Source: Acidobacteriaceae bacterium
Lineage (GTDB): Bacteria > Acidobacteriota > Terriglobia > Terriglobales > Acidobacteriaceae
DNA length: 36,851 bases
NCBI GenBank assembly: GCA_003170825.1
Contig: PMYL01000038.1
Location: 31,396-68,246 of the forward strand
Direction: 5' to 3'
The notes under the pieces are model-generated. The model was not told where the DNA came from. It was given only the letters and a program-made list of their open reading frames with translations, and did no database searches. Shown here piece by piece: positions 1 to 8,697 of this stretch. A program made the translations under genes and the position numbers. How positions within the stretch are numbered: the stretch's first letter is position 1; each line of letters starts with the position of its first letter.

Positions 1-171
1 CGCAACCTGCTGCGCATGGCCGTGGGCGAGATGCTGGGCTTCAAGGGCACGCCCTTCCCCATCGTCATCAACGAGGCCCTTGAAATCGGCCGCCGCTACT
101 CGGCGCCGGAGTCCATCAACTTCCTCAACGGAATGCTGGACTCGATTGCGCGCGGGCTGATCGGCAAGTAA
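1..171 (+). CDS. nusB: Transcription antitermination factor NusB, C-terminal part
   Basis: The open frame enters from the left edge and ends at TAA 169-171, giving the last 56 residues. The order RNLLRMAVGEML, then INEALEIGRRY, then FLNGMLDSIAR matches the C-terminal helices of NusB (family pattern: DRN-LRLA-EML, INEAVELA-F, F-NGVLD-IA). NusB binds boxA RNA together with NusE (S10) and takes part in rRNA transcription antitermination in the cytoplasm. The N-terminus and promoter lie outside the window. The next gene is convergent, so this is the last gene of its unit. A small inverted repeat (gcattcttgaatgc, 207-220) lies in the 51-base gap but has no T-run, so I do not call a terminator. Confidence 0.85.
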   Translation, partial: RNLLRMAVGEMLGFKGTPFPIVINEALEIGRRYSAPESINFLNGMLDSIARGLIGK

Positions 172-222
172 AGCACTCTCACTGACCGATGAAGCCAGTG
201 CCTCTCGCATTCTTGAATGCAT

Positions 223-1038
223 CTACCGGCAAGCCTCGCCCGGACGGTCGAGCTGGTCATTGGTTCTAGCCCGGCCATCATGCCGCAGCACGGCGCCCGA
301 CTTCAGCACCAGCCTCCCCGCCTGGCTGAGAAGCGGATCGAGGGCAAAGTCCGCCCCAACCGGCGCTCCGTCCACCGTTCGCGCGCAGTACCAATCCTTT
401 CCGTCGGAATCGCCGTTTCCATACCACCTCCGGCAGGCGATCGTTGCCGCATCGGAATCCAGGGCGCACTGGAACCACAGAAACAGCGGCTGGAAATCGC
501 CTCTGCCCGAGCCCGCAATCGCAACGGCATCGGCGGGGATTTTGGCCGGCCGCCTGGAAGAGTTAGCGCGTGCAAGGATTGGCTTGTGTACCTCTGCAAT
601 GCATCCGGCGGCCTTGAAGTTCTCAAACAGAGAGCCCCGTCCGATCCTCATCGTGGGGCCATCAAGCGGCCTGATCCAAATGGAACGCCGGCTCACCCGG
701 ATCGGAACCTGCTTTCCGGCAAGCTCCTCCATGCTGCCGAGTTTGCCCTCGTGCAGGTAGCTTCTTCCCTCCCCGACCAGGACCTGATCGCCCAGGCGAA
801 AGCAAAACGCTCTGGCAGGTTCAACGGCCAGAGAGCATCCAAGTCCGCATGGAATGTACGTTTCTGTCTCCACCAGCGTCGCCGTCTCAAAGCCCTTTGC
901 CGGCCGGGCTGATGCGCAAATTGCGCAGCTCACTGAAACGAGCACGGCAAGCAGGATGGGCAACAATACCCCCGGCGTCTTGTATCGGTCCGGCTCGGAG
1001 GGGCCCATTCGCCGGAAAAAACGGAAAGAAATTGCCAT
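223..1038 (-). CDS. Exported cysteine-containing protein of unknown function
   Basis: This is a 271-residue protein. A charged N-terminus is followed by a hydrophobic stretch (about residues 23-42, VLLPILLAVLVSV then CAICASA), which reads as a Sec signal peptide, so the product is probably periplasmic or secreted. The rest has scattered cysteines, including a cluster around CRRWYG and DWYCARTVDG, and ends in a charged Arg/Asp-rich tail. I do not recognise an enzymatic motif; similar secreted proteins ending in RTN-LDRP-EAC occur, as I recall, in acidobacteria. Start choice: no Shine-Dalgarno precedes any candidate ATG. The ATG at 1036-1038 has a promoter-like TTGTCG-17-TACCTT ending 7 nt upstream. 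An inner ATG at 1006-1008 would also leave a good signal peptide. Confidence 0.5.
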   Translation of the reverse strand: MAISFRFFRRMGPSEPDRYKTPGVLLPILLAVLVSVSCAICASARPAKGFETATLVETETYIPCGLGCSLAVEPARAFCFRLGDQVLVGEGRSYLHEGKLGSMEELAGKQVPIRVSRRSIWIRPLDGPTMRIGRGSLFENFKAAGCIAEVHKPILARANSSRRPAKIPADAVAIAGSGRGDFQPLFLWFQCALDSDAATIACRRWYGNGDSDGKDWYCARTVDGAPVGADFALDPLLSQAGRLVLKSGAVLRHDGRARTNDQLDRPGEACR

Positions 1039-1045
1039 GCAAATA

Positions 1046-1074
1046 AAGGTACAACCAATCGATCCCATCGACAA
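1046..1074 (-). promoter_or_regulatory. Candidate promoter immediately upstream of the exported protein
   Basis: On the minus strand TTGTCG (1074-1069), a 17-base spacer and TACCTT (1051-1046) are followed by 7 bases and the ATG. Transcription would begin at or next to the start codon. Both hexamers are imperfect (three or four matches each), so the call rests mainly on spacing and the lack of a Shine-Dalgarno. Confidence 0.35.
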
Positions 1075-1138
1075 ATGACCGGACCCCATGCGGCATTTTC
1101 TTATGCTCCAGCCTGTCGCAAGGGGAATCAAGGACTCC

Positions 1139-1153
1139 TGTTATCCTTGATGA
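1139..1153 (+). promoter_or_regulatory. Extended -10 promoter, probably giving a leaderless mRNA
   Basis: TG (1139-1140), one base, then TATCCT (1142-1147) is followed by six bases and the GTG start at 1154. No -35 hexamer is obvious, which extended -10 promoters tolerate. The expected transcription start falls on the GTG, and no Shine-Dalgarno is present. Confidence 0.45.
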
Positions 1154-1732
1154 GTGATTCAGCGCTCCCAAATCAGAGGATTTTTGGGCCTGGCCCTGCT
1201 CCTGCCTGTGGCCCTGTTGTTGTTCTCGTCTACGACCGCCTGCCACAAGGAACAGCAGGCGGTCGTAGGCGTCGCGCAGAACGCGGTCAACGCCGAGCAC
1301 AAGGCCCAGGCGGCCGCGACTGAGATCGACCGGCAGCGCGCCGCCCTGGCCGCCATTCCGCTGCCCACCAAGAGCATGTATGTGGATGTGCGCGAGCCCG
1401 GCGCGTGGGCCAATCCCTTTCTCTCGGTCGGCGCCGACTCCCTCAACCTGCGCGTCACCATGACCGACGCCAACCCCAGCACCCTGGGCCAGGGAACCAT
1501 GCTGCGCCCTGAAGCCGCCCGCCGCCAGGAGATCCAGTTGCGCCCCGGCGACCTGGCCGAAGCCCTCATCGCGCTGCCGCCAGGCGCATGGCGCTATGGC
1601 CGCGTCATCGCCGTGGCCGAGTCGCCCCTGGCCACCCGCAAGGACCGCCCCAAGGTCCGCCGCAACGTAGAAGCCGCCATCCAGCAACTCAACGACCTCG
1701 GCATCGTCGTCGAAGAGTGGCCCACGCGATAG
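1154..1732 (+). CDS. Membrane-anchored or exported protein of unknown function
   Basis: This is a 192-residue protein with a single N-terminal hydrophobic segment (about residues 10-26) ending in SSTTACHKE. The Cys-30 context is not a good lipobox, so it may be a cleaved signal peptide, an uncleaved anchor or an atypical lipoprotein. A predicted helical stretch rich in Ala and Gln (residues 32-65) follows, then a compact domain with GQGTMLRPE and ending NVEAAIQQLNDLGIVVEEW. The last part loosely resembles the periplasmic fold of ExbD-type proteins (strand, helix, short strand), but the ExbD membrane motif is absent, so I do not assign it. The start is GTG at 1154, because a TGA directly precedes it in frame. 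Confidence 0.6.
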   Translation: MIQRSQIRGFLGLALLLPVALLLFSSTTACHKEQQAVVGVAQNAVNAEHKAQAAATEIDRQRAALAAIPLPTKSMYVDVREPGAWANPFLSVGADSLNLRVTMTDANPSTLGQGTMLRPEAARRQEIQLRPGDLAEALIALPPGAWRYGRVIAVAESPLATRKDRPKVRRNVEAAIQQLNDLGIVVEEWPTR

Positions 1733-2037
1733 AGTCCTTTTTGCTTGACCGGCCACAGTTTCACAGGTTCACAGTTTGCGTGTTCCTGTGCGGCCGGCCT
1801 GTAAAGGTTTTTGATATTGAATGAGTTAGGTGTGGCCGGGCGCCCCGGAGCCTGGGGCACCGGTATGGGGCTTAGCAGATTCCCCCGAGACCTGTGCCAC
1901 CCGCCGTCTCAGAAGCGGACTTCTGGGGACAGAAGAAGATTTCGTTTGAGGTCCAGCCGGTTTCGATCCCCAGACAACACAGAAACATCCCCGGCAATTC
2001 TCGTTTCAGGCGGCCGGTAAACAAACGGCATTGGCCT
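1733..2037. other. Convergent intergenic region with small repeats
   Basis: This gap lies between two convergent genes. I see no gene in it. It holds a three-copy 8-bp tandem repeat (1754-1777), a GC-rich hairpin (1842-1858) whose right side and flank (cctggggcacc) match the hairpin repeat at 28250-28280, and a 6-bp inverted repeat CAGAAG/CTTCTG (1910-1925). CCGGCC and GGCCGG tracts around 1750-1799 could form a weak terminator before the T-run at about 1808-1812. Confidence 0.5.
1754..1777 (+). repeat. Micro-tandem repeat, 3 x 8 bp
   Basis: cacagttt, cacaggtt and cacagttt lie head to tail just after the stop codon at 1732. The middle copy differs by one base. Similar short arrays occur at 4389-4430 and 27327-27357. 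Confidence 0.7.
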
Positions 2038-2901
2038 TTATGGCGACACTCGGTTCACTGACGGGATCCTGCTCGGTTCCTCAAGCAGGAACTTGGGGTT
2101 GATGCGGGCGTCATGCCAGCGGACGCCGAACCACAGGTGTGGTCCCGTGGCGCGGCCCGTGGCTCCTTCCCGCCCGAGTGTCTCGCCCTTCTTGACCTCC
2201 TGCCCGGTCTCGACCTTGATCTCGGAGAGGTGGAAGTACATGCTGATGAGGCCGTCGCCGTGATCGATAAACACGGCGTTGCCCTCGAAGAACATATCTC
2301 TGGCCAGGACCACTGTCCCGGCCGCAACGGCCAGGATCGGCGAGCCCACCGGCGAATCGTAGTCGGACCCCATGTGGGCCTGTTCGGCCAGCTTGCCGTT
2401 GTACACCCGCTTCACGCCGAAGGACTTGCCCACGGACATCGGCCTGACCGGCTCCCCAAGGGGCAGCGTAAACTGCGCCGGCCCCTCTTTGCTCCGCCAC
2501 ACCTTGCTCAGCAGCGCCCGGTCGGCCGCGTCGCGCTTCAGGTCCTCCCGCGAGGGGTTGGCTTGCGGAATGTCGGGAAGCGTGATCTCCTCGGTCCCGT
2601 AATCGTTGGCCTCCACGGAGATGCGGGCGAACTGTTTTGGCCCCGAGCCCCAGATCGCAATCCTGATCGGACCCGGCTTCTCCAGCAGGTCGATGGGGTA
2701 ATAGCAGGTTCCCTCCAACGCGGCCCAGGAGCGCGTTTTCATGCTGCAGCGCGTCACGCCCGGCGCCGCCCAGCGGACCAGCGTGCCCGGAGCCGCTGAG
2801 ATCGTGGCTTCATGCCCTTGTGCAGTCGAGACCGGAAGCGGAATCAGGCAGACCAGCGCCAACGCCCCAAAAATGATACCGCGGAGATGAACGAACCTCA
2901 T
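2038..2901 (-). CDS. M23 (LytM/LysM-type) peptidase-like protein, zinc site degenerate
   Basis: This is a 287-residue exported protein: signal peptide (about residues 1-28), an acidobacterial-type N-terminal domain, and a C-terminal M23 beta-barrel domain (about 150-270). M23 enzymes cut peptide cross-links in peptidoglycan using zinc held by His (HxxxD), Asp and the second His of an HxH motif. Here H176 and D180 (HMGSD) and the middle histidine (YFHLS, H224) are present, but HxH reads H255-L-W257. The third zinc ligand is therefore a tryptophan, and the protein may be a catalytically dead regulator, as with EnvC or NlpD. The start at 2901 is chosen because AAGGGGG lies six bases upstream and the signal peptide begins there; a longer frame to 2997 has no such support. 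Confidence 0.85.
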   Translation of the reverse strand: MRFVHLRGIIFGALALVCLIPLPVSTAQGHEATISAAPGTLVRWAAPGVTRCSMKTRSWAALEGTCYYPIDLLEKPGPIRIAIWGSGPKQFARISVEANDYGTEEITLPDIPQANPSREDLKRDAADRALLSKVWRSKEGPAQFTLPLGEPVRPMSVGKSFGVKRVYNGKLAEQAHMGSDYDSPVGSPILAVAAGTVVLARDMFFEGNAVFIDHGDGLISMYFHLSEIKVETGQEVKKGETLGREGATGRATGPHLWFGVRWHDARINPKFLLEEPSRIPSVNRVSP

Positions 2902-3023
2902 GAATTCCCCCTTGCAGAGAGTGTGCGAAGTTGGACCCGCGCGGTGCGCGAATCGGCAAACCCGGGATTTCCATCTTCGAATCCGGGGTAGCTGCATGTG
3001 TGCGCGCGCGACGAATCAAGATC

Positions 3024-3168
3024 GTTGAAAAAGCTAACAGGCCGAGACTTGAGCTTTCTGTTCAAAAAGGCTCAACTGCCCGATCGAAAAGGACAACTTA
3101 CTCCAACAGGCGTTGCTGCTCGCTCTTCCGTTCAGCTCCCCGCGCCAAATCGCGAGGACTTTTTCAAC
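3024..3168. mobile_element. MITE-like element with 10-bp perfect terminal inverted repeats
   Basis: GTTGAAAAAG (3024-3033) and CTTTTTCAAC (3159-3168) are exact inverted repeats bounding 145 bp with no convincing gene. Inside, TTGAGC (3049-3054) and GCTCAA (3070-3075) form a second inverted repeat. The whole 2902-3296 gap otherwise holds only the ribosome-binding site and presumed promoter of the M23 gene. The open frame crossing the element on the minus strand lacks any recognisable domain. The size, matching ends and lack of a transposase fit a miniature inverted-repeat element moved by a transposase encoded elsewhere. No target duplication was identified. Confidence 0.5.
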
Positions 3169-3296
3169 AGCCACAGGATTCTTCACCAGATGGTCGAGCC
3201 CAATGCCGGATAAACGCCCCAGCATCCGTCCATTGGCGGGATTGCACGTTGCTGGATTTGCAGGCGCCTTGCCGGCTTGCGCGGACTAACTCGGCG

Positions 3297-4382
3297 CTAT
3301 TTGTCTTCCTCTATCGGCCGAAGGTGGCGGGCCAGGGACCACTTTAACTCTTCTATGCCCTGGCCGGTTACGGCGGAGATGGCGTGGAACTCCAGCTTGC
3401 GGCGTTTTACGTGGGCCGCCAGCTTCTTGAGTTTTTCGGGGTTGGCGGAGTCGATCTTGGTGGCGACTACGACCATTGTTTTGCCGGCTAAAGGATGGTT
3501 GGGCAAAGGCTGATCGTTGGCGTCGCTGGAAAAGGGGTCGGAGTCGTTCCGGGTAACGCTGCTGGTGAAGCTGGCTAACTCCTGGTTAATGACCTTGAAG
3601 TCTTCGACGGGATCGGGGCGGCCTGATGCGTCCGACACGTCGACCAGGTGGACGAGCAGACGGGTGCGCTCGATGTGGCGGAGGAACTGGGTTCCGAGGC
3701 CGGAGCCGAGATGGGCGCCTTCGATGAGACCGGGCATGTCGGCGACGACGTAGGACTCCTGATTAGGCTCTTCGCCCACGGTGACGACGCCGAGGTTGGG
3801 TTCGAGGGTGGTGAAGGGGTAGTCGGCAATCTTGGGCCGGGCGGCGGAGATGCGGGAGATGAGGGTGGACTTGCCGGCGTTGGGGTAGCCGACCAGGCCG
3901 ACGTCAGCCAGGAGCTTGAGTTCGAGGCGGTAGGCGCGCTCCTCGCCGGCGCGGCCGAGTTCGTGCTCGCGCGGGGCCTGGTGGGTGGGGGTGGCGAAGT
4001 GCTGGTTGCCGCGCCCGCCGCGGCCGCCTTTGGCGACGACGATGCGCTCGTCGGGCTCGGAAAAGTCGTAGATGAGCTCGCCGGTGTTCTGGTCGTAAAG
4101 GGATGTGCCGACGGGGACTTGCAGGATGACCGAGTTGCCGTCCAGGCCGGAGCAGTTGGAGCCCATGCCGTGCTGGCCGCGCTGGCCCTTGTGCTCGGGG
4201 TTGTATCGGAAGTGGATGAGGGTGTTGTGGCGCTGCGAGGAGACCATGACCACGTCGCCGCCGCGGCCGCCGTCGCCGCCAGATGGGCCGCCGCGGGGCA
4301 CGAACTTTTCGCGGCGGAAGGCCATGCAGCCGTTGCCGCCGTCGCCGGCCTTGACGCGAATTCTTGCTTCATCGATGAACAT
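3297..4382 (-). CDS. obg: Obg family GTPase (ObgE/CgtA)
   Basis: This is a 361-residue GTPase that associates with the 50S ribosomal subunit and is needed for late ribosome assembly and stress response. The Obg fold occupies residues 1-158, with the diagnostic Gly-rich turns ([39 protein letters not shown]). The G domain follows: G1 GYPNAGKS (165-172), switch [11 protein letters not shown]3 DMPGLIEGA, and G4 as TKID near the C-terminus. About 25 residues ([20 protein letters not shown]) are inserted before the strand leading to TKID. There is no C-terminal OCT domain, as in many lineages. The ATG at 4382 gives the canonical MFID start; no strong Shine-Dalgarno is visible. A 14-bp tandem array lies just upstream. 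Confidence 0.95.
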   Translation of the reverse strand: MFIDEARIRVKAGDGGNGCMAFRREKFVPRGGPSGGDGGRGGDVVMVSSQRHNTLIHFRYNPEHKGQRGQHGMGSNCSGLDGNSVILQVPVGTSLYDQNTGELIYDFSEPDERIVVAKGGRGGRGNQHFATPTHQAPREHELGRAGEERAYRLELKLLADVGLVGYPNAGKSTLISRISAARPKIADYPFTTLEPNLGVVTVGEEPNQESYVVADMPGLIEGAHLGSGLGTQFLRHIERTRLLVHLVDVSDASGRPDPVEDFKVINQELASFTSSVTRNDSDPFSSDANDQPLPNHPLAGKTMVVVATKIDSANPEKLKKLAAHVKRRKLEFHAISAVTGQGIEELKWSLARHLRPIEEDK

Positions 4383-4388
4383 GGGGAA

Positions 4389-4430
4389 CCAGTTGTCAGT
4401 GGTCAGTTGTCAGTGATCAGTTGTCAGTTC
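4389..4430. repeat. Tandem array, 3 x 14 bp (tcagttgtcagtnn)
   Basis: Three copies at 4389-4402, 4403-4416 and 4417-4430 share the core cagttgtcagt. The array lies seven bases upstream of the obg start on the minus strand, within the divergent gap (4383-4654) shared with the receptor gene, so it replaces most of the expected obg leader. Confidence 0.8.
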
Positions 4431-4654
4431 GGCCGGAGTGCGCTATCGGCCACAAAATGCAGAGGACGTCTTTCCAGTTTACCGAAACAGGCTTAGAATC
4501 GCTTGCAACTTCATTTTTGGGAAAATGGGGCGGCGAGAACGCGGGCTTGGATGAGCGCCGGCGATCGTACCCGTATGAGAACCCGCCGGTAGAGCGGGCA
4601 GGGCAGTCAGCGTGTTGCAGGTTTTCCCAGGGTCTGCCGCGAGCAGGTGTCTCG

Positions 4655-7600
4655 ATGGCAGGGGTAAGGCCGAGTTGGACGAAGCCACTGGCGGTGGCCG
4701 CGCTCCTGATGGTTGCGGGCGCGGTGACGGCTGCTTTTGCGCAAACGTCTGAGAGCGGTTCGGGCGGGGCAAATGGATCGCTCGCGGGCAGGCTCACGGA
4801 CTTGTACTCTGCGCCGCTGAATGGCGCTACGGTGGTGGTGCGCAATGAGTCCACCGGAGCGGAGGCGCGCACCACCACCACCAAAAATGGGGCCTACCGG
4901 TTTACCGGGCTGGAGCCGGGCGAGTATACGCTGGAGGCCGTGAGCGAGCAACTGGGCCGGGGGCGCGTGGAAGGCATCGTGGTTGCCGCGGGCCACGAAG
5001 CGCGGGTGCAGGCGGCGATGCGGTTTGAGCTGGCCCCGTCCACGCCTGTCGAGGCAGCCGTACAGGTCATCAAGCCGGCAACCCCGGCGCTCCACCCCAC
5101 AAACAAAGACCTGTCCCTTCACCCCAACGAGCAAAGACCGCTCGCTGGGGGCCCCGAATCTGCGGGGACCCCGGCAGCGACGGCGCCGTTAGCGGCTGAG
5201 CCGCGGCAGCCAATGGCGATGAGCGGGCGGGGTTCGGCGGAACTGGCGCGGGAGATGCCGGCGACCGTAACTCCGGTGGTAACTGCGACGTTGCCCGCGG
5301 AACCGTTGCTAACGCTGCCGTTGACGGGGCGGCAGGTGACGGAAGTGAAGCCGGGCGTTGCCGGCAGCGGACTGGCAGTGAGCGAAGCGGCGGGTGGCGC
5401 GGTGCAGGCGGCCATCGAGTTGAACCAGCCTCAACCCCGGCCCGCGCGGGCAAACTCTCAGGACGTCGATCCGGTGACGCCGGTGGTGACCACTACGGTG
5501 ACCGCCGCCGAGTTGCAGGCGCTGCCGGCGAGCGGGCGGCGCTGGCAGGATTTTGTGCTGGATACGCCGACGGCGGCGACCGCGGCGGGCGGCACGTCCC
5601 AGACGTCGCTGCGCGGCGCGGGGCAGTTGCCGGCGGAAACCACCATGGACGGCGCGAGCACCAGGCTGGCCTTTGGGGGCACCGGCGGTTCCGGGCCGGG
5701 ATCGTCGGGGCCGGGTTCGGGCGGGCAGGGTGGAGCCGAACAGAACGGGATGGGCCACGCGTGGGCCGGCGGGCGCGGATCCGTCATCGCCGAGGCGGCG
5801 ATCCGCGAGGTGCAGACGGCTGCGGGTAACGCCAAGGCCGAAGGGACACGCACCGCCGGCGGACGAGTGAACGTGGAGACCCAGAGCGGCGCGAACGGGC
5901 TGCATGGACAGGGCTTTCTCTTCGACCGCCAAAACACCTGGGGCGCGCAAAACCCGTTTACCCAGTGGGTAAAGGAGACCGCGCCCGCCACGGAGACGAC
6001 CACGCCGGTGTTTACGCCGGAGCCGTATACCCCGCCGGACCACGAAACGGTCTGGGGCATCGGCGTGGGGAGTCAAATTCGCCGCGACAAGCTCTTCTGG
6101 TTCGCCGCTCTGGACAGTTACCACCGCAACGATCCTGGGCTGTCCACGGTGAAGCATCCGGACGAGTTTTTTGCCCAGCCCTCGAACGACCAGATGCAGG
6201 TGCTGTGCGCGCGGCTGGAACTGATAGCGCCGGGGCAGACGGGGCAGCCGAAGGCTTGCACCAATGCCTTGGTCCAGGGGCTGGGAGTCTATTCGCCGAT
6301 GCTGGAGACGCTGGACGGGCTGCTCGGTCCGGCTCCGCGCACGGCTTCGCAGTGGGTGGGCTTTGGCCGCATCGACTGGCAGGCGGCCGAGCGCCATCGC
6401 TTTACGCTGGAAGGGATTGGCGCTAAGTGGGATTCGCCCGGCGGAGGGCTGACGCGGGTTTCGGAGACGTATGGCAACCACAGCTTCGGATCGAGCCAGG
6501 CCAGCGAGGAGTGGCTGCTGGGCCGCTGGGAGGCATTTCTTACCCCCAATCTGCTGGCAGTGACGCAAGGCTCGATGGGGCGTAACATTCTCGAGGCGCG
6601 CCCCAGCACGCCTTCCGCCTTTGAGCAGACCTTCCTCAACGGGAATGCGTACGGCCAGTTGCCGCAGATCGTCGTGGACAATCGCTACGGCTTCACCATC
6701 GGCAACCCATCGCGCTTCGGGCAAGGCAGCTATCCTGACGAACGGCTCTATCAAGCTCAGGAATCGGTGGACTGGATTCGTGGCAGCCTGCTGGTAAAGG
6801 CGGGCTTCAACTTGAGCCACAACTTCGACGCGACCAGCCTGCTGCGCAACCAGACGGGGACTTATTCCTATTCGAGCGTCGAGAACTTTGCCTCCGACGC
6901 ACTGGCTTTTGCTGCGTTTGGGATTGGCGGCGAATTGAATCCCGATAACCAGCACAACTGCGACGAGACGGGCAGGGTGTGGCGCGACTCGGGCGGCACG
7001 CTGCGCGGGCTGGGCTATTTGCCGTGCTACTCCTATTACTCGCAAGTTATAGGTCCCACCGACTGGCATTTGAGCACTAACGACTGGGCGGGATTCGTGA
7101 CCACGCAATGGCAGCCAAAGAAGCTGCTGGTGTTCTCCGCCGGGTTGCGCTGGGAGAGGGAACAGTTGCCGCCGCCGATCTCCAAGCTCAACAATCCGGA
7201 GCTTCCGCTGACGGAAAAGCTGCCCAGCCTGGGCAATAACTGGGGTCCGCGCCTCAGCATGGCGTTGGGAAACACGGAGGGCCGCTGGCCGGTGTTGCGG
7301 CTAGGCTACGGGATGTACTACGGACGCACCGAGAACGCCACGGTGGAGACGGCGCTCACCCAGACCGGCAGCCCTCACGGCGACCTGAACATCTTCATGC
7401 GGCCAACAGACGACCTCCCGAACTACGGCGGCGGCGCTCCGCCGTTTCCTCACGTGCTGACCGGACCACCGGGCAGCATGGTCAAGCCGGGAGCGGTGGA
7501 GTTTGCGCCAAACTTTCGCAACCCCGAGGTGCATCAGGCCGTGGCGGCCGTGGAAGAGACGCTGCCGGGCCACGTGGAGGTGACCGCCAGCGCGATGGTG

Positions 7601-8629
7601 AGCCTGGGGCGTCGGCTGCCTATCTCCATCGACACCAATCTCGATCTCCCGACTTCGCTACAGACCATCACCTACAACGTGTGTGACCAGACTGCCCCGG
7701 GCACCAACAACACCCAGTGTGGCCACACCGGCCTGGGCCCCATCAAGGCCACGCAGATTACGGTTCCGTTCTATGCTTCCTGGCCGGCAAGTAGAGGCAT
7801 TGCGGGGCGGCTCAACCCGGACTACCAGCAGATTACTCAGATCATGAGCCGTGCCAACTCGACCTATGAGGCGGCGATGGTGAAGGTTGTGCGCTATGGC
7901 CGGCGCGGGCTGAGCCTGCACGCCCACTACACTTACTCGCACGCCATGGACTGGAACCCCAACGAGAGCATGCTGGTGGCCGGCAGCGATGTGCTGGACC
8001 CGAACCCGGCCGACTTCAAACAGGAGTACGGGACCAGCAATTTGGATATACGCCACTCGGCTGCCGCCATGGTGGTCTATGAGGCTCCGTGGAAGCTGCG
8101 CAACCTGGCCGGAAAGCTTGGCAACGGATGGATGGTCTCGGGAATCGGGCAGTTTCGCAGCGGCTTGCCTTACACCATGCGCACCTCGGGCTCGCTGGCC
8201 GAGGAGTTCACGACCACCGGAGCGGCCATCGTGGGGCTGGGACCGGGGATGAACGGCTCGGGCGGCGACAACCGGGTCTTCGGCCAGGGCAGCGACGGCC
8301 GCACCTACAACATTGGCCGCAACACCTACCGCTATCCGGCCACCTGGAAGGCGGACCTGCGGCTGGGCAGGCGTTTCGACCTGGGACATATGCGGAAGCT
8401 GGAGCTGCTGGCCGAGAGCTTCAACCTTTTCAACCACCAGAATGTGACCGAGCTGGAGACCACCGGCTATTACCTTGAGTCAGGCACTCCATCCGGCACC
8501 TTGCCCTCGCTGAACTTCCTCACCGGGTTGAAGGCCAACACCACCGCCTTCGGCCAGCCGCTGAACGTCAATGCAACCAACTTCTACGGGGAGCGGCAGA
8601 TTCAGTTTGGGTTGAGGATGAGGTTCTGA
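4655..8629 (+). CDS. Oar-like TonB-dependent receptor with CarboxypepD_reg-like domain
   Basis: This is a 1324-residue outer-membrane protein. The signal peptide covers about residues 1-28 (hydrophobic VAALLMVAGAVTAAFA). A carboxypeptidase-regulatory-like beta-sandwich follows (GRLTDLYSAPLNGATVVVRN to YRFTGLEPGEYTLE). Two related segments with TPVVT...LPxxGR (from 5271 and from 5476) belong to the plug region; then come a Gly-rich stretch and a large beta-barrel ending in FGLRMRF, where the terminal Phe is the usual outer-membrane barrel signal. Acidobacteria carry many such receptors, thought to take up plant or microbial oligomers; no substrate can be read here. An inserted hairpin repeat (5095-5178) encodes about 28 residues between the sandwich and plug. 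Start 4655 is chosen for the signal peptide and the upstream AGGTG; the frame is open back to 4421. Confidence 0.9.
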   Translation: MAGVRPSWTKPLAVAALLMVAGAVTAAFAQTSESGSGGANGSLAGRLTDLYSAPLNGATVVVRNESTGAEARTTTTKNGAYRFTGLEPGEYTLEAVSEQLGRGRVEGIVVAAGHEARVQAAMRFELAPSTPVEAAVQVIKPATPALHPTNKDLSLHPNEQRPLAGGPESAGTPAATAPLAAEPRQPMAMSGRGSAELAREMPATVTPVVTATLPAEPLLTLPLTGRQVTEVKPGVAGSGLAVSEAAGGAVQAAIELNQPQPRPARANSQDVDPVTPVVTTTVTAAELQALPASGRRWQDFVLDTPTAATAAGGTSQTSLRGAGQLPAETTMDGASTRLAFGGTGGSGPGSSGPGSGGQGGAEQNGMGHAWAGGRGSVIAEAAIREVQTAAGNAKAEGTRTAGGRVNVETQSGANGLHGQGFLFDRQNTWGAQNPFTQWVKETAPATETTTPVFTPEPYTPPDHETVWGIGVGSQIRRDKLFWFAALDSYHRNDPGLSTVKHPDEFFAQPSNDQMQVLCARLELIAPGQTGQPKACTNALVQGLGVYSPMLETLDGLLGPAPRTASQWVGFGRIDWQAAERHRFTLEGIGAKWDSPGGGLTRVSETYGNHSFGSSQASEEWLLGRWEAFLTPNLLAVTQGSMGRNILEARPSTPSAFEQTFLNGNAYGQLPQIVVDNRYGFTIGNPSRFGQGSYPDERLYQAQESVDWIRGSLLVKAGFNLSHNFDATSLLRNQTGTYSYSSVENFASDALAFAAFGIGGELNPDNQHNCDETGRVWRDSGGTLRGLGYLPCYSYYSQVIGPTDWHLSTNDWAGFVTTQWQPKKLLVFSAGLRWEREQLPPPISKLNNPELPLTEKLPSLGNNWGPRLSMALGNTEGRWPVLRLGYGMYYGRTENATVETALTQTGSPHGDLNIFMRPTDDLPNYGGGAPPFPHVLTGPPGSMVKPGAVEFAPNFRNPEVHQAVAAVEETLPGHVEVTASAMVSLGRRLPISIDTNLDLPTSLQTITYNVCDQTAPGTNNTQCGHTGLGPIKATQITVPFYASWPASRGIAGRLNPDYQQITQIMSRANSTYEAAMVKVVRYGRRGLSLHAHYTYSHAMDWNPNESMLVAGSDVLDPNPADFKQEYGTSNLDIRHSAAAMVVYEAPWKLRNLAGKLGNGWMVSGIGQFRSGLPYTMRTSGSLAEEFTTTGAAIVGLGPGMNGSGGDNRVFGQGSDGRTYNIGRNTYRYPATWKADLRLGRRFDLGHMRKLELLAESFNLFNHQNVTELETTGYYLESGTPSGTLPSLNFLTGLKANTTAFGQPLNVNATNFYGERQIQFGLRMRF
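5095..5178 (+). repeat. Intragenic hairpin repeat, family A, double-stem copy
   Basis: The inner stem CCCCAACGAGC (5122-5132) pairs with GCTCGCTGGGG (5140-5150) with one mismatch around the loop aaagacc. A flanking outer part begins ccccacaaacaaagacctg and ends gcggggaccccgg. It is read in frame by the receptor gene. The layout matches the copy at 25717-25798 and extends the single-hairpin copies at 14480 and 16472. Confidence 0.8.
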
Positions 8630-8697
8630 ATGGTTGAAGCCGATGTGCATACAATTACGACATCAAACGATGCCAGAATGGGTGCGTGGGGATTTTT

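Noticed and set aside
1154..1732. ExbD/TolR family assignment
   Set aside because: Only a faint resemblance of the C-terminal strand-helix-strand; the conserved membrane Asp motif and an exbB neighbour are missing.
3034..3225. 63-codon minus-strand frame across the MITE-like element
   Set aside because: No domain, no ribosome-binding site, and it crosses the boundaries of the inverted-repeat element.
4389..4430. Possible CRISPR array
   Set aside because: Units are 14 bp with no spacers, and no cas genes are present anywhere in the window.
4417..4884. Minus-strand 155-codon frame before the receptor
   Set aside because: Overlaps the receptor signal peptide and first domain antisense; no motif. 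The leader DNA looked familiar as a repeated acidobacterial stretch, but I cannot verify that.
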